A DNA stretch of 64,000 bases from JAEZVV01 sp036652035 (lineage in GTDB: Bacteria > Pseudomonadota > Gammaproteobacteria > Burkholderiales > Burkholderiaceae_F): the NCBI GenBank assembly GCA_036652035.1, contig JAVVWR010000001.1, positions 1-64,000 on the forward strand, given 5' to 3'. The stretch's first letter is position 1. Each line of letters begins with the position of its first letter. A program made the translations under genes and the position numbers. The notes beneath the pieces were generated by a model. It made no database searches and was not told the origin of the DNA. It saw only the letters and a list, made by a program, of their open reading frames with translations. Shown one piece after another: positions 18,229-26,019 of this stretch.

Positions 18229-18840
18229 TCAGGCCGCGTAGCGGTCGATCAGCATGGCCTTGATCAGGTCGAGCTGATTGACCACGAGGCGGATGCGCTT
18301 CGTGAAGTAGTTCAGCGGCACCACGCAGACGATCGCAATCGACAGGCCCACGGCGGTGGCGATCAGGGCGTGGGCAATGCCGCCGGTGACGCCGGTGGGG
18401 TTCGACACGCCGGCCGCGCCCAGCACGTTGAACGACTCGATCATGCCGATGATGGTGCCCAGCAGGCCAAGCAGCGGACCGAGCGTGACAGCGGTGTCGA
18501 GCATCCACAGATTGCGGTCGAGCTTGGGCAGCTGGAACATGATCGATTCATCGAGCTTGCGCTCGAGCTCTTCGCTGCTCTGCCCCTTGTTCTCGAGAGC
18601 GGTCTTGACCAGATCGCCCTGGAACGTGTTGGCGTAGTGCTTGGCAACCTTTTCGCCGTCGACCGTATCGCCCCGCTTGACGCGCAAGAGGTCGTACTCG
18701 AGGCTCAAGCCATTCTTGATGGTCTTGGAGAGGTAGACCGCACGCTCGATCACGATCGAGAGGCCGATGATGAAGACGCAAGCCATGAGGGGCAGCAGAC
18801 CCCAGGAGTCCTTGGACCACTGAACCGCAGTATCGAACAT
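18229..18840 (-). CDS. exbB: ExbB/MotA/TolQ-family proton-channel protein
   Basis: The 203-residue protein has three membrane helices, the usual ExbB topology. The first is near residues 12-32 (GLLPLMACVFIIGLSIVIE). The last two lie in the conserved C-terminal half, with TLGPLLGLLGTIIGMIESF and GGIAHALIATAVGLSIAIV, which carry the channel Thr and Gly/Ala residues. ATG 18840 was chosen because the upstream in-frame extension has no similarity to the family and includes the promoter region. First gene of exbB-exbD-tonB. Confidence 0.88.
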   Translation of the reverse strand: MFDTAVQWSKDSWGLLPLMACVFIIGLSIVIERAVYLSKTIKNGLSLEYDLLRVKRGDTVDGEKVAKHYANTFQGDLVKTALENKGQSSEELERKLDESIMFQLPKLDRNLWMLDTAVTLGPLLGLLGTIIGMIESFNVLGAAGVSNPTGVTGGIAHALIATAVGLSIAIVCVVPLNYFTKRIRLVVNQLDLIKAMLIDRYAA

Positions 18841-19009
18841 GAGGTAAACCCGCAGTAAAGAGAGAAAAGGCAGATTATCAGTAACCCGCCCACCTGATCG
18901 GTGAAAACGCGAGTTTTGCGTCCACAGCGTCGGATCATCACAACGCGGACGGCGGCAGGCCTTCACGCCTAATCGCATCGATGCGTTGCCAGGCACAAAC
19001 CCAGAATGC

Positions 19010-19040
19010 AAAAAGCCCGCGGCCGAAGCCGCGGGCTGGG
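19010..19040 (-). terminator. Rho-independent terminator of the TonB-dependent receptor gene
   Basis: A 10-bp inverted repeat (AGCCCGCGGC / GCCGCGGGCT) with loop CGAA is followed on the minus strand by a T-run (TTTTTGC). It lies 23 bp past the receptor stop codon. Confidence 0.85.
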
Positions 19041-19062
19041 TACTGCTCTAGCGAACTTCGAC

Positions 19063-21624
19063 TTACTTGAACTCGTAGGCTGCGCGCAGCATGTAGGTGC
19101 GGCCCATCGGGTTGGAGTAACGGTCGTCGTAGCCAACCTGGAAGCGGTCGCTCTGGTTAGAGAACTTCGGATCCTGGTTAAACAGGTTCTGCACACCCAA
19201 GGTCAGAGCCAGACCCTTGATTCCAGCGTAGGTGCCGGAGAGGTTCCACAGCGAGTACGCACCCACCCGGTTGTAGTACTCAGGATCGACACCGCCTTCG
19301 GCGTTGGCGTCTTCATACCCGGTCTTGAACTGGTTGATCAGCAGAGCCGACCACGGGCCCTTCTGCCAACCCAGCGTCGTCACCTGCTGGTAACGGAAGA
19401 CTGGGCTGCCGTTCGAGTAGTTGCCGAGGTTGTCGATCCACTCGCCATTGGGCTCGAGCTGATACTTGTAGCTCAGGACGTAGGTTCCACGAACGCCGAA
19501 ATTCAAGCGTCCGGCATCGGTCGCCGCGCTCTGCCATTGGAAGGTCAGATCAAGACCGTCGGTCTTGATGCCACCGAGGTTCTGCGTCGTGTCGACGATG
19601 TAAGCGAGCGGATCACCACCCGGAATCAGGCAGGGATCGAGCTGGGCACGCTGCGACGCCGGCAGGGTGCTGCAACGGACGAACTTGCTGGCGTACTTGG
19701 TGGTGTTGCCAAAAATTGTCTGCTCACCCAGAACCGACAGCGAATCCTTCAGGCTGTAATTCCAGTAGTCGATTCCCATCGACACCGACTTGGTCGGCTG
19801 GAACACCATGCCCACGGTCCACGCATCCGCCGTCTCGGGCTGCAGCGACTTGTTGCCACCCGCCTGACGATAGAACTGAATCTTGCAGTCACGGGTCTTG
19901 ACGCCACCCGCAGCCGCATTAACAACACCGTCCGGGCACAGCTGCGGATCGTTGTAACGTGAGCCGGTGAAGGTCGTCGAGTTGGGCGAATACAGGTCAT
20001 ACAGCGAGGGGGCACGGAAGCCCGTGTTGTATGAACCTCGCAGCAAAAGCTGTTCGATCGGCTGGAAGCGCAGCGAAATCTTGGGGTTGGTCGTACCACC
20101 CACGTCGCTGTAATCGTCGTAGCGAACGGCCAGACCGACGTCCAGGTTCTTCAGCACGGGAATGTTGAGTTCCGCGCCCAGAGCCCACACGTTGCGGTCG
20201 CCCGAAATGTCTTCAGTTCCGGCCAAGCCCGAGCTCGCTGCCTGGCGGATCAAGGCAAAGTTATTGGTGTACTCGGCCTCTTCCTTGCGGTACTCGGTGC
20301 TCATCGCCAGCTGCACCGGGCGGCCGTCGATCTGCCACACCTCACGTCCCGCGGTCGCGTTGACGCCCGTGGTGCGACCGGTGTGTTCCTGCACCTGACC
20401 CAGGATCTTGTTGGCCAGAATGTACGAAGTCCCAGCGGCAGTCTGATCGCCAAACGGGTTGAGGAAGGGCGCGTTGTTCACGCCGTTGATGCCGTTGCGG
20501 ATCGCCTGGTTGTTGACGTAACCATTGACGAAGCTGTTCTTGACGGTCGATGACGAGTAAAGCGCCGTCGCCTGGTAGTCCCAGCCCGCACCGTTGCCGT
20601 TGAGACCCAGGCTCGCACGGTCGGTCACGTTATTGAATTCCGACGAGCGCGGCCCGGCGTCGATCGTGCGCCAACCGACCGAGATCGGCTTGGTCTTGTC
20701 GAGCGTCGCGGGCACCGTGCCCGGGAATCCAGCGCCTCCCGGGTAATAGGGGCTACCCGGAAGCATCGATAGGCCGGTGAGTGGCGTCGGGGCGATGATC
20801 GAAGTGAGCGTGTTCTCGGTACGGAAGTAGTCGAGCGCCAGGGTGTTGTTCGGCCCCAGAGCCAGCGTGCCCCGCAAGATTCCGGACCACTGCTCCTGCT
20901 CCGGAATGATGTTGATGTAAGGCACGTAGTCGAAATAGCAGAACTCGGTATCGTCCGCGAGCGGCAGTGAATACGGCGGCTTGCACTTGGGCTGCGTCGG
21001 GTTGGCGAAAGTGCCGGTCGCCGACTGCGAATAGTTGGCGGGGAAGGTCGTCGGGCTGACCTTATAGATGCCCTTGTCTTCGATCAGCGCCGACTTGGCA
21101 AAGCTACGGTCCTTGGCCGCCAGCGGGTCTTGCTTGCGGTAGTTGAAACCGCCGTAGATGTTGAAGCCCTGCTGCTCGAGCGAGCCCCAACCGCCACCGA
21201 TACTGGCGGTGTAGAGCTTGCCGCCCGCGCCTTGCGGGAGCTGGACGTCGGCCGACACGCCAATGCCCTGGTACTCCTTGCGCAGAATGAAGTTAACGAC
21301 GCCCGCGATGGCGTCGGTACCGTAGGTGGCCGAGGCGCCATCGGCCAGAACTTCAACCCGCTCCAGACCCACCAGCGGAATGGCGTTCAAGTCGACCGAC
21401 TCGGCGCTGTAGGGGTTGTTCACCACGCGTTGGCCGTTGACCAGGACCAGCGTGCGCGACGAACCGAGCGAACGCAGGTTGGCATAAGAAGCGCCACCGT
21501 TGGACGCACCGACCGAACTCGTGCTGGTCGTACCCGACTGGTTCTGAGCGATGTACTGGAGCGCTTGCTCGGCGTTGGTCACGCCGGCCTTTTCCAGTTC
21601 ATCGACGCGAATCACCGTGACCGG
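19063..21624 (-). CDS. TonB-dependent outer-membrane receptor (N-terminus lost in a gap)
   Basis: At least 853 residues are visible. The plug domain begins close to the gap (PVTVIRVDELEKAG) and includes LGSSRTLVLVNGQRVV and VEVLADGASATYGTDAIAGVVNFI. The rest is a long 22-strand barrel ending in an aromatic strand (GRTYMLRAAYEFK). The signal peptide and TonB box are missing because the 5' end falls in the N run at 21625-21724. The ligand cannot be assigned. The plug style resembles large receptors for oligosaccharides or peptides rather than classical siderophore receptors, but this is only an impression. exbB-exbD-tonB lies directly downstream on the same strand. Confidence 0.88.
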   Translation of the reverse strand, partial: PVTVIRVDELEKAGVTNAEQALQYIAQNQSGTTSTSSVGASNGGASYANLRSLGSSRTLVLVNGQRVVNNPYSAESVDLNAIPLVGLERVEVLADGASATYGTDAIAGVVNFILRKEYQGIGVSADVQLPQGAGGKLYTASIGGGWGSLEQQGFNIYGGFNYRKQDPLAAKDRSFAKSALIEDKGIYKVSPTTFPANYSQSATGTFANPTQPKCKPPYSLPLADDTEFCYFDYVPYINIIPEQEQWSGILRGTLALGPNNTLALDYFRTENTLTSIIAPTPLTGLSMLPGSPYYPGGAGFPGTVPATLDKTKPISVGWRTIDAGPRSSEFNNVTDRASLGLNGNGAGWDYQATALYSSSTVKNSFVNGYVNNQAIRNGINGVNNAPFLNPFGDQTAAGTSYILANKILGQVQEHTGRTTGVNATAGREVWQIDGRPVQLAMSTEYRKEEAEYTNNFALIRQAASSGLAGTEDISGDRNVWALGAELNIPVLKNLDVGLAVRYDDYSDVGGTTNPKISLRFQPIEQLLLRGSYNTGFRAPSLYDLYSPNSTTFTGSRYNDPQLCPDGVVNAAAGGVKTRDCKIQFYRQAGGNKSLQPETADAWTVGMVFQPTKSVSMGIDYWNYSLKDSLSVLGEQTIFGNTTKYASKFVRCSTLPASQRAQLDPCLIPGGDPLAYIVDTTQNLGGIKTDGLDLTFQWQSAATDAGRLNFGVRGTYVLSYKYQLEPNGEWIDNLGNYSNGSPVFRYQQVTTLGWQKGPWSALLINQFKTGYEDANAEGGVDPEYYNRVGAYSLWNLSGTYAGIKGLALTLGVQNLFNQDPKFSNQSDRFQVGYDDRYSNPMGRTYMLRAAYEFK

Positions 21625-21724
21625 NNNNNNNNNNNNNNNNNNNNNNNNNNNNNNNNNNNNNNNNNNNNNNNNNNNNNNNNNNNNNNNNNNNNNNNNNNNN
21701 NNNNNNNNNNNNNNNNNNNNNNNN
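21625..21724. other. Assembly gap (100 N) between the ABC ATPase and the TonB-dependent receptor
   Basis: Exactly 100 N. The missing stretch must hold the last few codons of the ATPase, any intergenic DNA, and the receptor's signal peptide and start of its plug. Together these normally need well over 200 bp, so the true gap is probably longer than shown. The frame that reads through the gap is meaningless. Confidence 0.97.
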
Positions 21725-23532
21725 ACCGCCGCCAACAGCGCGCGGGTGTAGTCGTTCTGCGGCGACTCGAGCACCTGCTCGGCCGTGCCGACTTCCACCA
21801 GCCGGCCGTTCTTCATCACCGCAATCTGATGCGCGAGGTACTCGACCACGCCGAAGTTGTGGGTGATGAAGAGAAAGGCCACACCGGTATCGCGCTGCAA
21901 GGTCTCGAGCAGGTTGAGGATCTGTGCCTGCACCGAGACATCGAGCGCGCTGGTGGGCTCGTCGCACACGATCAAGCGCGGCTCGACGGCGAGCGCGCGG
22001 GCAATTGCCAGACGCTGGCGCTGACCGCCCGAGAACTCGTGCGGAAAGCGCTCGAGCGCGTCGCGGCGCAGGCCGACGCGATCGATCATCGCTTCGATCC
22101 GCGCGCGGCGTTCGTCGCGGCCGATGTCGGGCCGCAGGGACAAGACCCCTTCTTCGAGGATCTCGACCACCCGCAGCCGCGGGTTGAGCGAGGCAAACGG
22201 GTCCTGAAAAATGATTTGCGCGTTGCGTCGCGCGGCGCGCAGCGCCTCGCCCTGCAGTTCGTCGAGCGGCTGGCCCAGCAGGCGAGCGCGACCGCTGACC
22301 TCGGCCGTGCCGCGCAGCAGTTGCAGCAACGCCTTGCCGACCGTGGTCTTGCCGCTGCCGGACTCGCCCACCAGGGCCAGCGTCTGGCCCGCCCGCACCG
22401 AGAAGCTCACCCCGTCGACCGCCTTGACGTGGCCAACGGTGCGCTTCAAAAGCCCGGCGCGGATCGGAAACCAGACCTTGTAGTCCTCGACTTCCAGCAC
22501 GACCTCGCCCACCACGGCCGCGGGCGCCAGGCCGGTCTCGACCTTGAGCAGGCGCTCGAGCGGCGCGTCGGGAGCAAGGCCGTCAAACAAAAGGCAGCGC
22601 ACCTCGTGACCGGGAGTGAATTCGGCGAGCTGCGGCCGGGTCGTGCGGCAGCGCTCCATCACCTTCGAGCAGCGGTCGGCGAAGCGGCAACCCGCAAACT
22701 CCTGATTGAGCGCCGGCACCGTGCCGGCAATCGACGCGAGCTGGCGGCCGCGCTTGTCGGCGTCGGGCAAGGCCTCGAACAGGTTGGCGGCGTAGGGGTG
22801 AAGCGGCCGGGCGAAGAAAGCGGCGGCCTCGGCCACCTCGACCACCTGGCCGGCATACATCAGCGCCACCCGCTTGGCCATCTGCGAGACCACCGCCAGG
22901 TCGTGCGTGATCAGCAACATCGCCATTTGCCGTTCGCGCTGCAGATCCCTGAGCAGATCCAGGATCTGCGCCTGGATCGTCACATCGAGCGCGGTGGTGG
23001 GCTCGTCGGCGATCACCAGGTCCGGCTCGGCGGCCAGCGCAATCGCAATCATCACGCGCTGCTTCTGCCCGCCCGACATCTGGAACGGATAGGTGTCGAT
23101 ACGGCGCTCGGGCTCGGGAATGCCGACCCGCGCCAGCCACTCGACGGCCTTGGCCAAGGCGGCGGCACCCCGCAGCTCGGTGTGGCGCTCGATCACCTCG
23201 GTCAGCTGACGGCCCACCGTCATCACCGGGTTGAGACTGGTCGAGGGTTCCTGAAAAATGATGCTGATGCGTCGGCCGCGAATGTCGCGCATGCGCGACT
23301 CCGGCAGCGCCATGATTTCGGTGCCTTCGACCTCAACCGTGCCGCTCTCGACCCGACCGTTGTCGGGCAGCAGGCGCAGGATCGAGAGCGCGGTCATCGA
23401 CTTGCCGCAGCCCGATTCCCCCACCAGGGCGAAAGTTTCGCCGCGCGCGATCGAGAGGCTTAGCGCCTCGACCGCGCGCACCAGGCCGGCGTCGGAATCG
23501 AGCACCGTGGTCAGCTTGTTGATCTTGAGCAT
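21725..23532 (-). CDS. Oligopeptide-type ABC transporter, double ATP-binding protein (3' end lost in a gap)
   Basis: Two complete ABC ATPase modules lie in one polypeptide (about 602 residues visible), like GsiA/YejF and equal to a DppD-DppF fusion. Module 1 has Walker A GESGCGKS (residues 38-45) and signature MSGGQKQRV with DEPTTALD, followed by a Cys-rich oligopeptide-transporter segment ([14 protein letters not shown]). Module 2 has [24 protein letters not shown] and DEPTSALD. It powers the two permeases encoded just upstream. The C-terminus stops at the gap, probably a few residues short. Confidence 0.9.
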
Positions 23533-23541
23533 GGGGCTTCC

Positions 23542-25035
23542 TTAGCGGGCAGCGAGCGGCGCGGCGGCGGTGGGGGTGATGCCGTCTTCCTGCGCCGGAA
23601 CGACGGGCTTGGCGCGGCGGATGCGAAAGGCGCGGGCGCGCGGATCGAAAGCCTCGCGCACGGCGCCGGCAAACAGATTGGCCGCGAGCACCATCGCAAT
23701 CATGAAAACGAAGGCGGTGGCCAGGTTCCACCACACCACCGGGTTGCGCGAGAGCTCGCCACGGCCGGCGTTGATCATCGAGCCAAAGCTGTTGGTGGTC
23801 GGATCAACGCCCACCCCCACGTACGAGAGCACGGCCTCGTAGAGCACGATGCCGGAGAAATCGAGCACCGCCATGATCAGCACGATGTGCATCACGTTCG
23901 GAAACACGTGGCGCCGCATGATGTTGGCGTTCGAGACGCCGAAGGCGTGCGCCGCCTGGACGTAATCGAGCTGGCTGATCTTGAGCGTCTCGGCGCGCAG
24001 CAGCCGCGCCAGCGTTGCCCAGCCGGTTACGCCGATGATGATCGCGAGCAGGAAGAGGCGCACGTCGGCACGCTCAAGCCCGGTCTCGTACATCTGCGGG
24101 TTTTTGTCGATGAAGACCTGGATCATCAGCACGGCGGCGGCGATCAGCAGCACGCTCGGAATCGCCGAAAGCGTGGTGTAGAGGTACTGGATCACGTCAT
24201 CGATCCAGCCGCGGAAAAAGCCGGCGGTGATGCCGAAGACGATCGCAAACGGCAGCGTCGCCAAGGTCGCCAGGGTGCCGATCACGATCGCGGTGCGCAC
24301 GCTCTTCAAAGCCTGGTACAGAACGTCGTTGCCAGTCTTGTCGGTGCCAAACACGTGGTAGTGCGGCCACACCGCGATCGCCCAGCCGGCAAACAGCAGA
24401 ATCAGGCTGGCGGTGATCACTACCGCTCGCCACGGAATCTCGCTCTCGCCGCGCGCGACTTGCACCGCCGACCTCATCACCGTCAGGCCGTTGCGCCGCG
24501 CCCGCGCCGCCGCTACGCCCAGCCACAGCAAGGCGCAAACCAGGGCGCCCGCGCCCAGGCCCGCCGCGCTGCGGGCGGCGAGGTCGGCGCCGCGCTCGGC
24601 CTCGTCGGCCAGATGCGCACCGCCGTAAGTCAGGCGCGGATAGACCCGCTCCGGCTTGCCCTCGACCAGCACCGATTCCTTGTCGAAGGAACGGATTGCG
24701 AGTGGCGGCGAATACGTCTTTTCTTTCGCGTCCATCGCCCGGCCGAGCGCCAGGTCGAGCGCGGACAGGGTCTTGGTCGAATACGCCGGCGCCGCATCGG
24801 CCGCCGCGCCGGGGGCGGCGGCCAGCAAGGGCCGGAAGTGGATCGAATCGACCGCGGCCATCAGTAAAAAGGCCGAGAGCACGGTGAGCGAGGCCATCGC
24901 CCCGGGATCGCGGAACACCGGCCGCCAGGTCGCGGCGAGCTGCGGCGTACGCCGCACGTGCCAGATATAGAAGGCGATCGCGGCGATCAGAAGCAGGAGG
25001 ACGACATCGGTCGCCAGAAAGACGAACTTGGGCAT
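23542..25035 (-). CDS. Oligopeptide-type ABC transporter permease with a long N-terminal extension (OppC/DppC-like)
   Basis: This 497-residue inner-membrane permease is clearly longer than the usual ~300-340. The C-terminal ~290 residues form the normal module, with GTDKTGNDVLYQALKS, six helices and the ATPase-docking loop (QAAHAFGVSNANIMRRHVFPN). The N-terminal ~200 residues have a first helix (VFLATDVVLLLLIAAIAFY), a second at about 50-70, a ~100-residue probably periplasmic segment (STKTLSALDLALGRAMDAKE region) and a third helix at about 160-180. The extension may contact the unusual binding protein; this is inference. It starts 6 nt after the upstream permease. Confidence 0.87.
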   Translation of the reverse strand: MPKFVFLATDVVLLLLIAAIAFYIWHVRRTPQLAATWRPVFRDPGAMASLTVLSAFLLMAAVDSIHFRPLLAAAPGAAADAAPAYSTKTLSALDLALGRAMDAKEKTYSPPLAIRSFDKESVLVEGKPERVYPRLTYGGAHLADEAERGADLAARSAAGLGAGALVCALLWLGVAAARARRNGLTVMRSAVQVARGESEIPWRAVVITASLILLFAGWAIAVWPHYHVFGTDKTGNDVLYQALKSVRTAIVIGTLATLATLPFAIVFGITAGFFRGWIDDVIQYLYTTLSAIPSVLLIAAAVLMIQVFIDKNPQMYETGLERADVRLFLLAIIIGVTGWATLARLLRAETLKISQLDYVQAAHAFGVSNANIMRRHVFPNVMHIVLIMAVLDFSGIVLYEAVLSYVGVGVDPTTNSFGSMINAGRGELSRNPVVWWNLATAFVFMIAMVLAANLFAGAVREAFDPRARAFRIRRAKPVVPAQEDGITPTAAAPLAAR

Positions 25036-25041
25036 GGTTCT

Positions 25042-26019
25042 TCAGCTCAGGCGGATGCGCGGGTCGGCGACGGTGTAGGTGATGTCGGTCAGGATCAGCC
25101 CCAGGATGTAGAGGCAGGTCCCGACGAACACCATGGAGCGGACCACGGCGAAGTCCTGCGCGTTGATCGCGTCGATGGTGTAGCTGCCCAGCCCCGGAAT
25201 GCCGAAGAAGCTCTCCATGATCAGGCTGCCCATGAAGAGCAGCGGCAGCACCGCCACCGTGCTGGTGAGAATCGGCAGGCTGGCATTGCGCAGCACGTGG
25301 CGGAACAGGACGACAAAGTCCGACAGGCCTTTCGAGCGCGCGGTGCGCACGTAGTCCTTGCCGATCTCCTCAAGGAACATCGAGCGGTAGAGCAGCGTGT
25401 CCGAGCCCAGGCGCGAGACGATGCCAATCAGCACCGGCAGGCCGAGAAAGACCAGCAGATCCCAGCCGCCGGCAAAGCCCGAGACCGGCACCAGCTTCAA
25501 GACCTTGGAGAAGAACCACTGCCCCATCAGGATGTAGAAGAGGCTGGAGATCGACATCAACACCACGGCCAGCACCACAGCGCCAACCTCGATCCGGGTG
25601 TTTCTGAAAAAGACCATCAGCAGCGCGAAGGCGATGATCACGAACACGCCCAGGATGAAGGTTGGCACCGCCAGCGCCACCGAAGGTCCGACCCGCTGGC
25701 CGAGCTCGTAGCCGATGTCGCGCCCCGAATCCGAGGCGCCGAAGTTGCCGGTGAAAAGCTGGACCGAGCGCTCGAAGAAGATCGTGTCGGTTGCCTGGGC
25801 AACCCCCGCCTTCTGCTCGTTCCACAGGAGCGGCTTGTTGTAGCCGCGCTCGACCTTCCACTTCTCGATCGCCTCCTGCGTGACGCGCTTGCCGCCGATG
25901 TTCAGGCGGGCCATGTCGTCGGGCGTATTGACGGCAAAGAACAGGACGAAGGTGAGCAGGTTCACGCCCACCAGGATCAGGATGCCGTAGAGCACCCGAC
26001 GGATGATGTAGTTGAGCAT
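25042..26019 (-). CDS. Oligopeptide-type ABC transporter permease (OppB/DppB-like)
   Basis: The 325-residue protein has about six membrane helices and starts MLNYIIRRVLYGILILVGVN, the typical OppB-type N-terminus. The ATPase-docking loop is EEIGKDYVRTARSKGLSD, and the conserved FGIPGLGSYTIDAINAQDF-type segment follows. ATG 26019 shares one base with the stop of the binding-protein gene (TGATG), which fixes the start. It forms the transmembrane channel with the second permease. Confidence 0.9.
   Translation of the reverse strand: MLNYIIRRVLYGILILVGVNLLTFVLFFAVNTPDDMARLNIGGKRVTQEAIEKWKVERGYNKPLLWNEQKAGVAQATDTIFFERSVQLFTGNFGASDSGRDIGYELGQRVGPSVALAVPTFILGVFVIIAFALLMVFFRNTRIEVGAVVLAVVLMSISSLFYILMGQWFFSKVLKLVPVSGFAGGWDLLVFLGLPVLIGIVSRLGSDTLLYRSMFLEEIGKDYVRTARSKGLSDFVVLFRHVLRNASLPILTSTVAVLPLLFMGSLIMESFFGIPGLGSYTIDAINAQDFAVVRSMVFVGTCLYILGLILTDITYTVADPRIRLS

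Noticed and set aside
19063..23532. A 1489-residue open frame joining an ABC ATPase to a TonB-dependent receptor
   Set aside because: It reads through the 100-N gap at 21625-21724. The two halves are separate families, and the receptor lacks its signal peptide only because of the gap.
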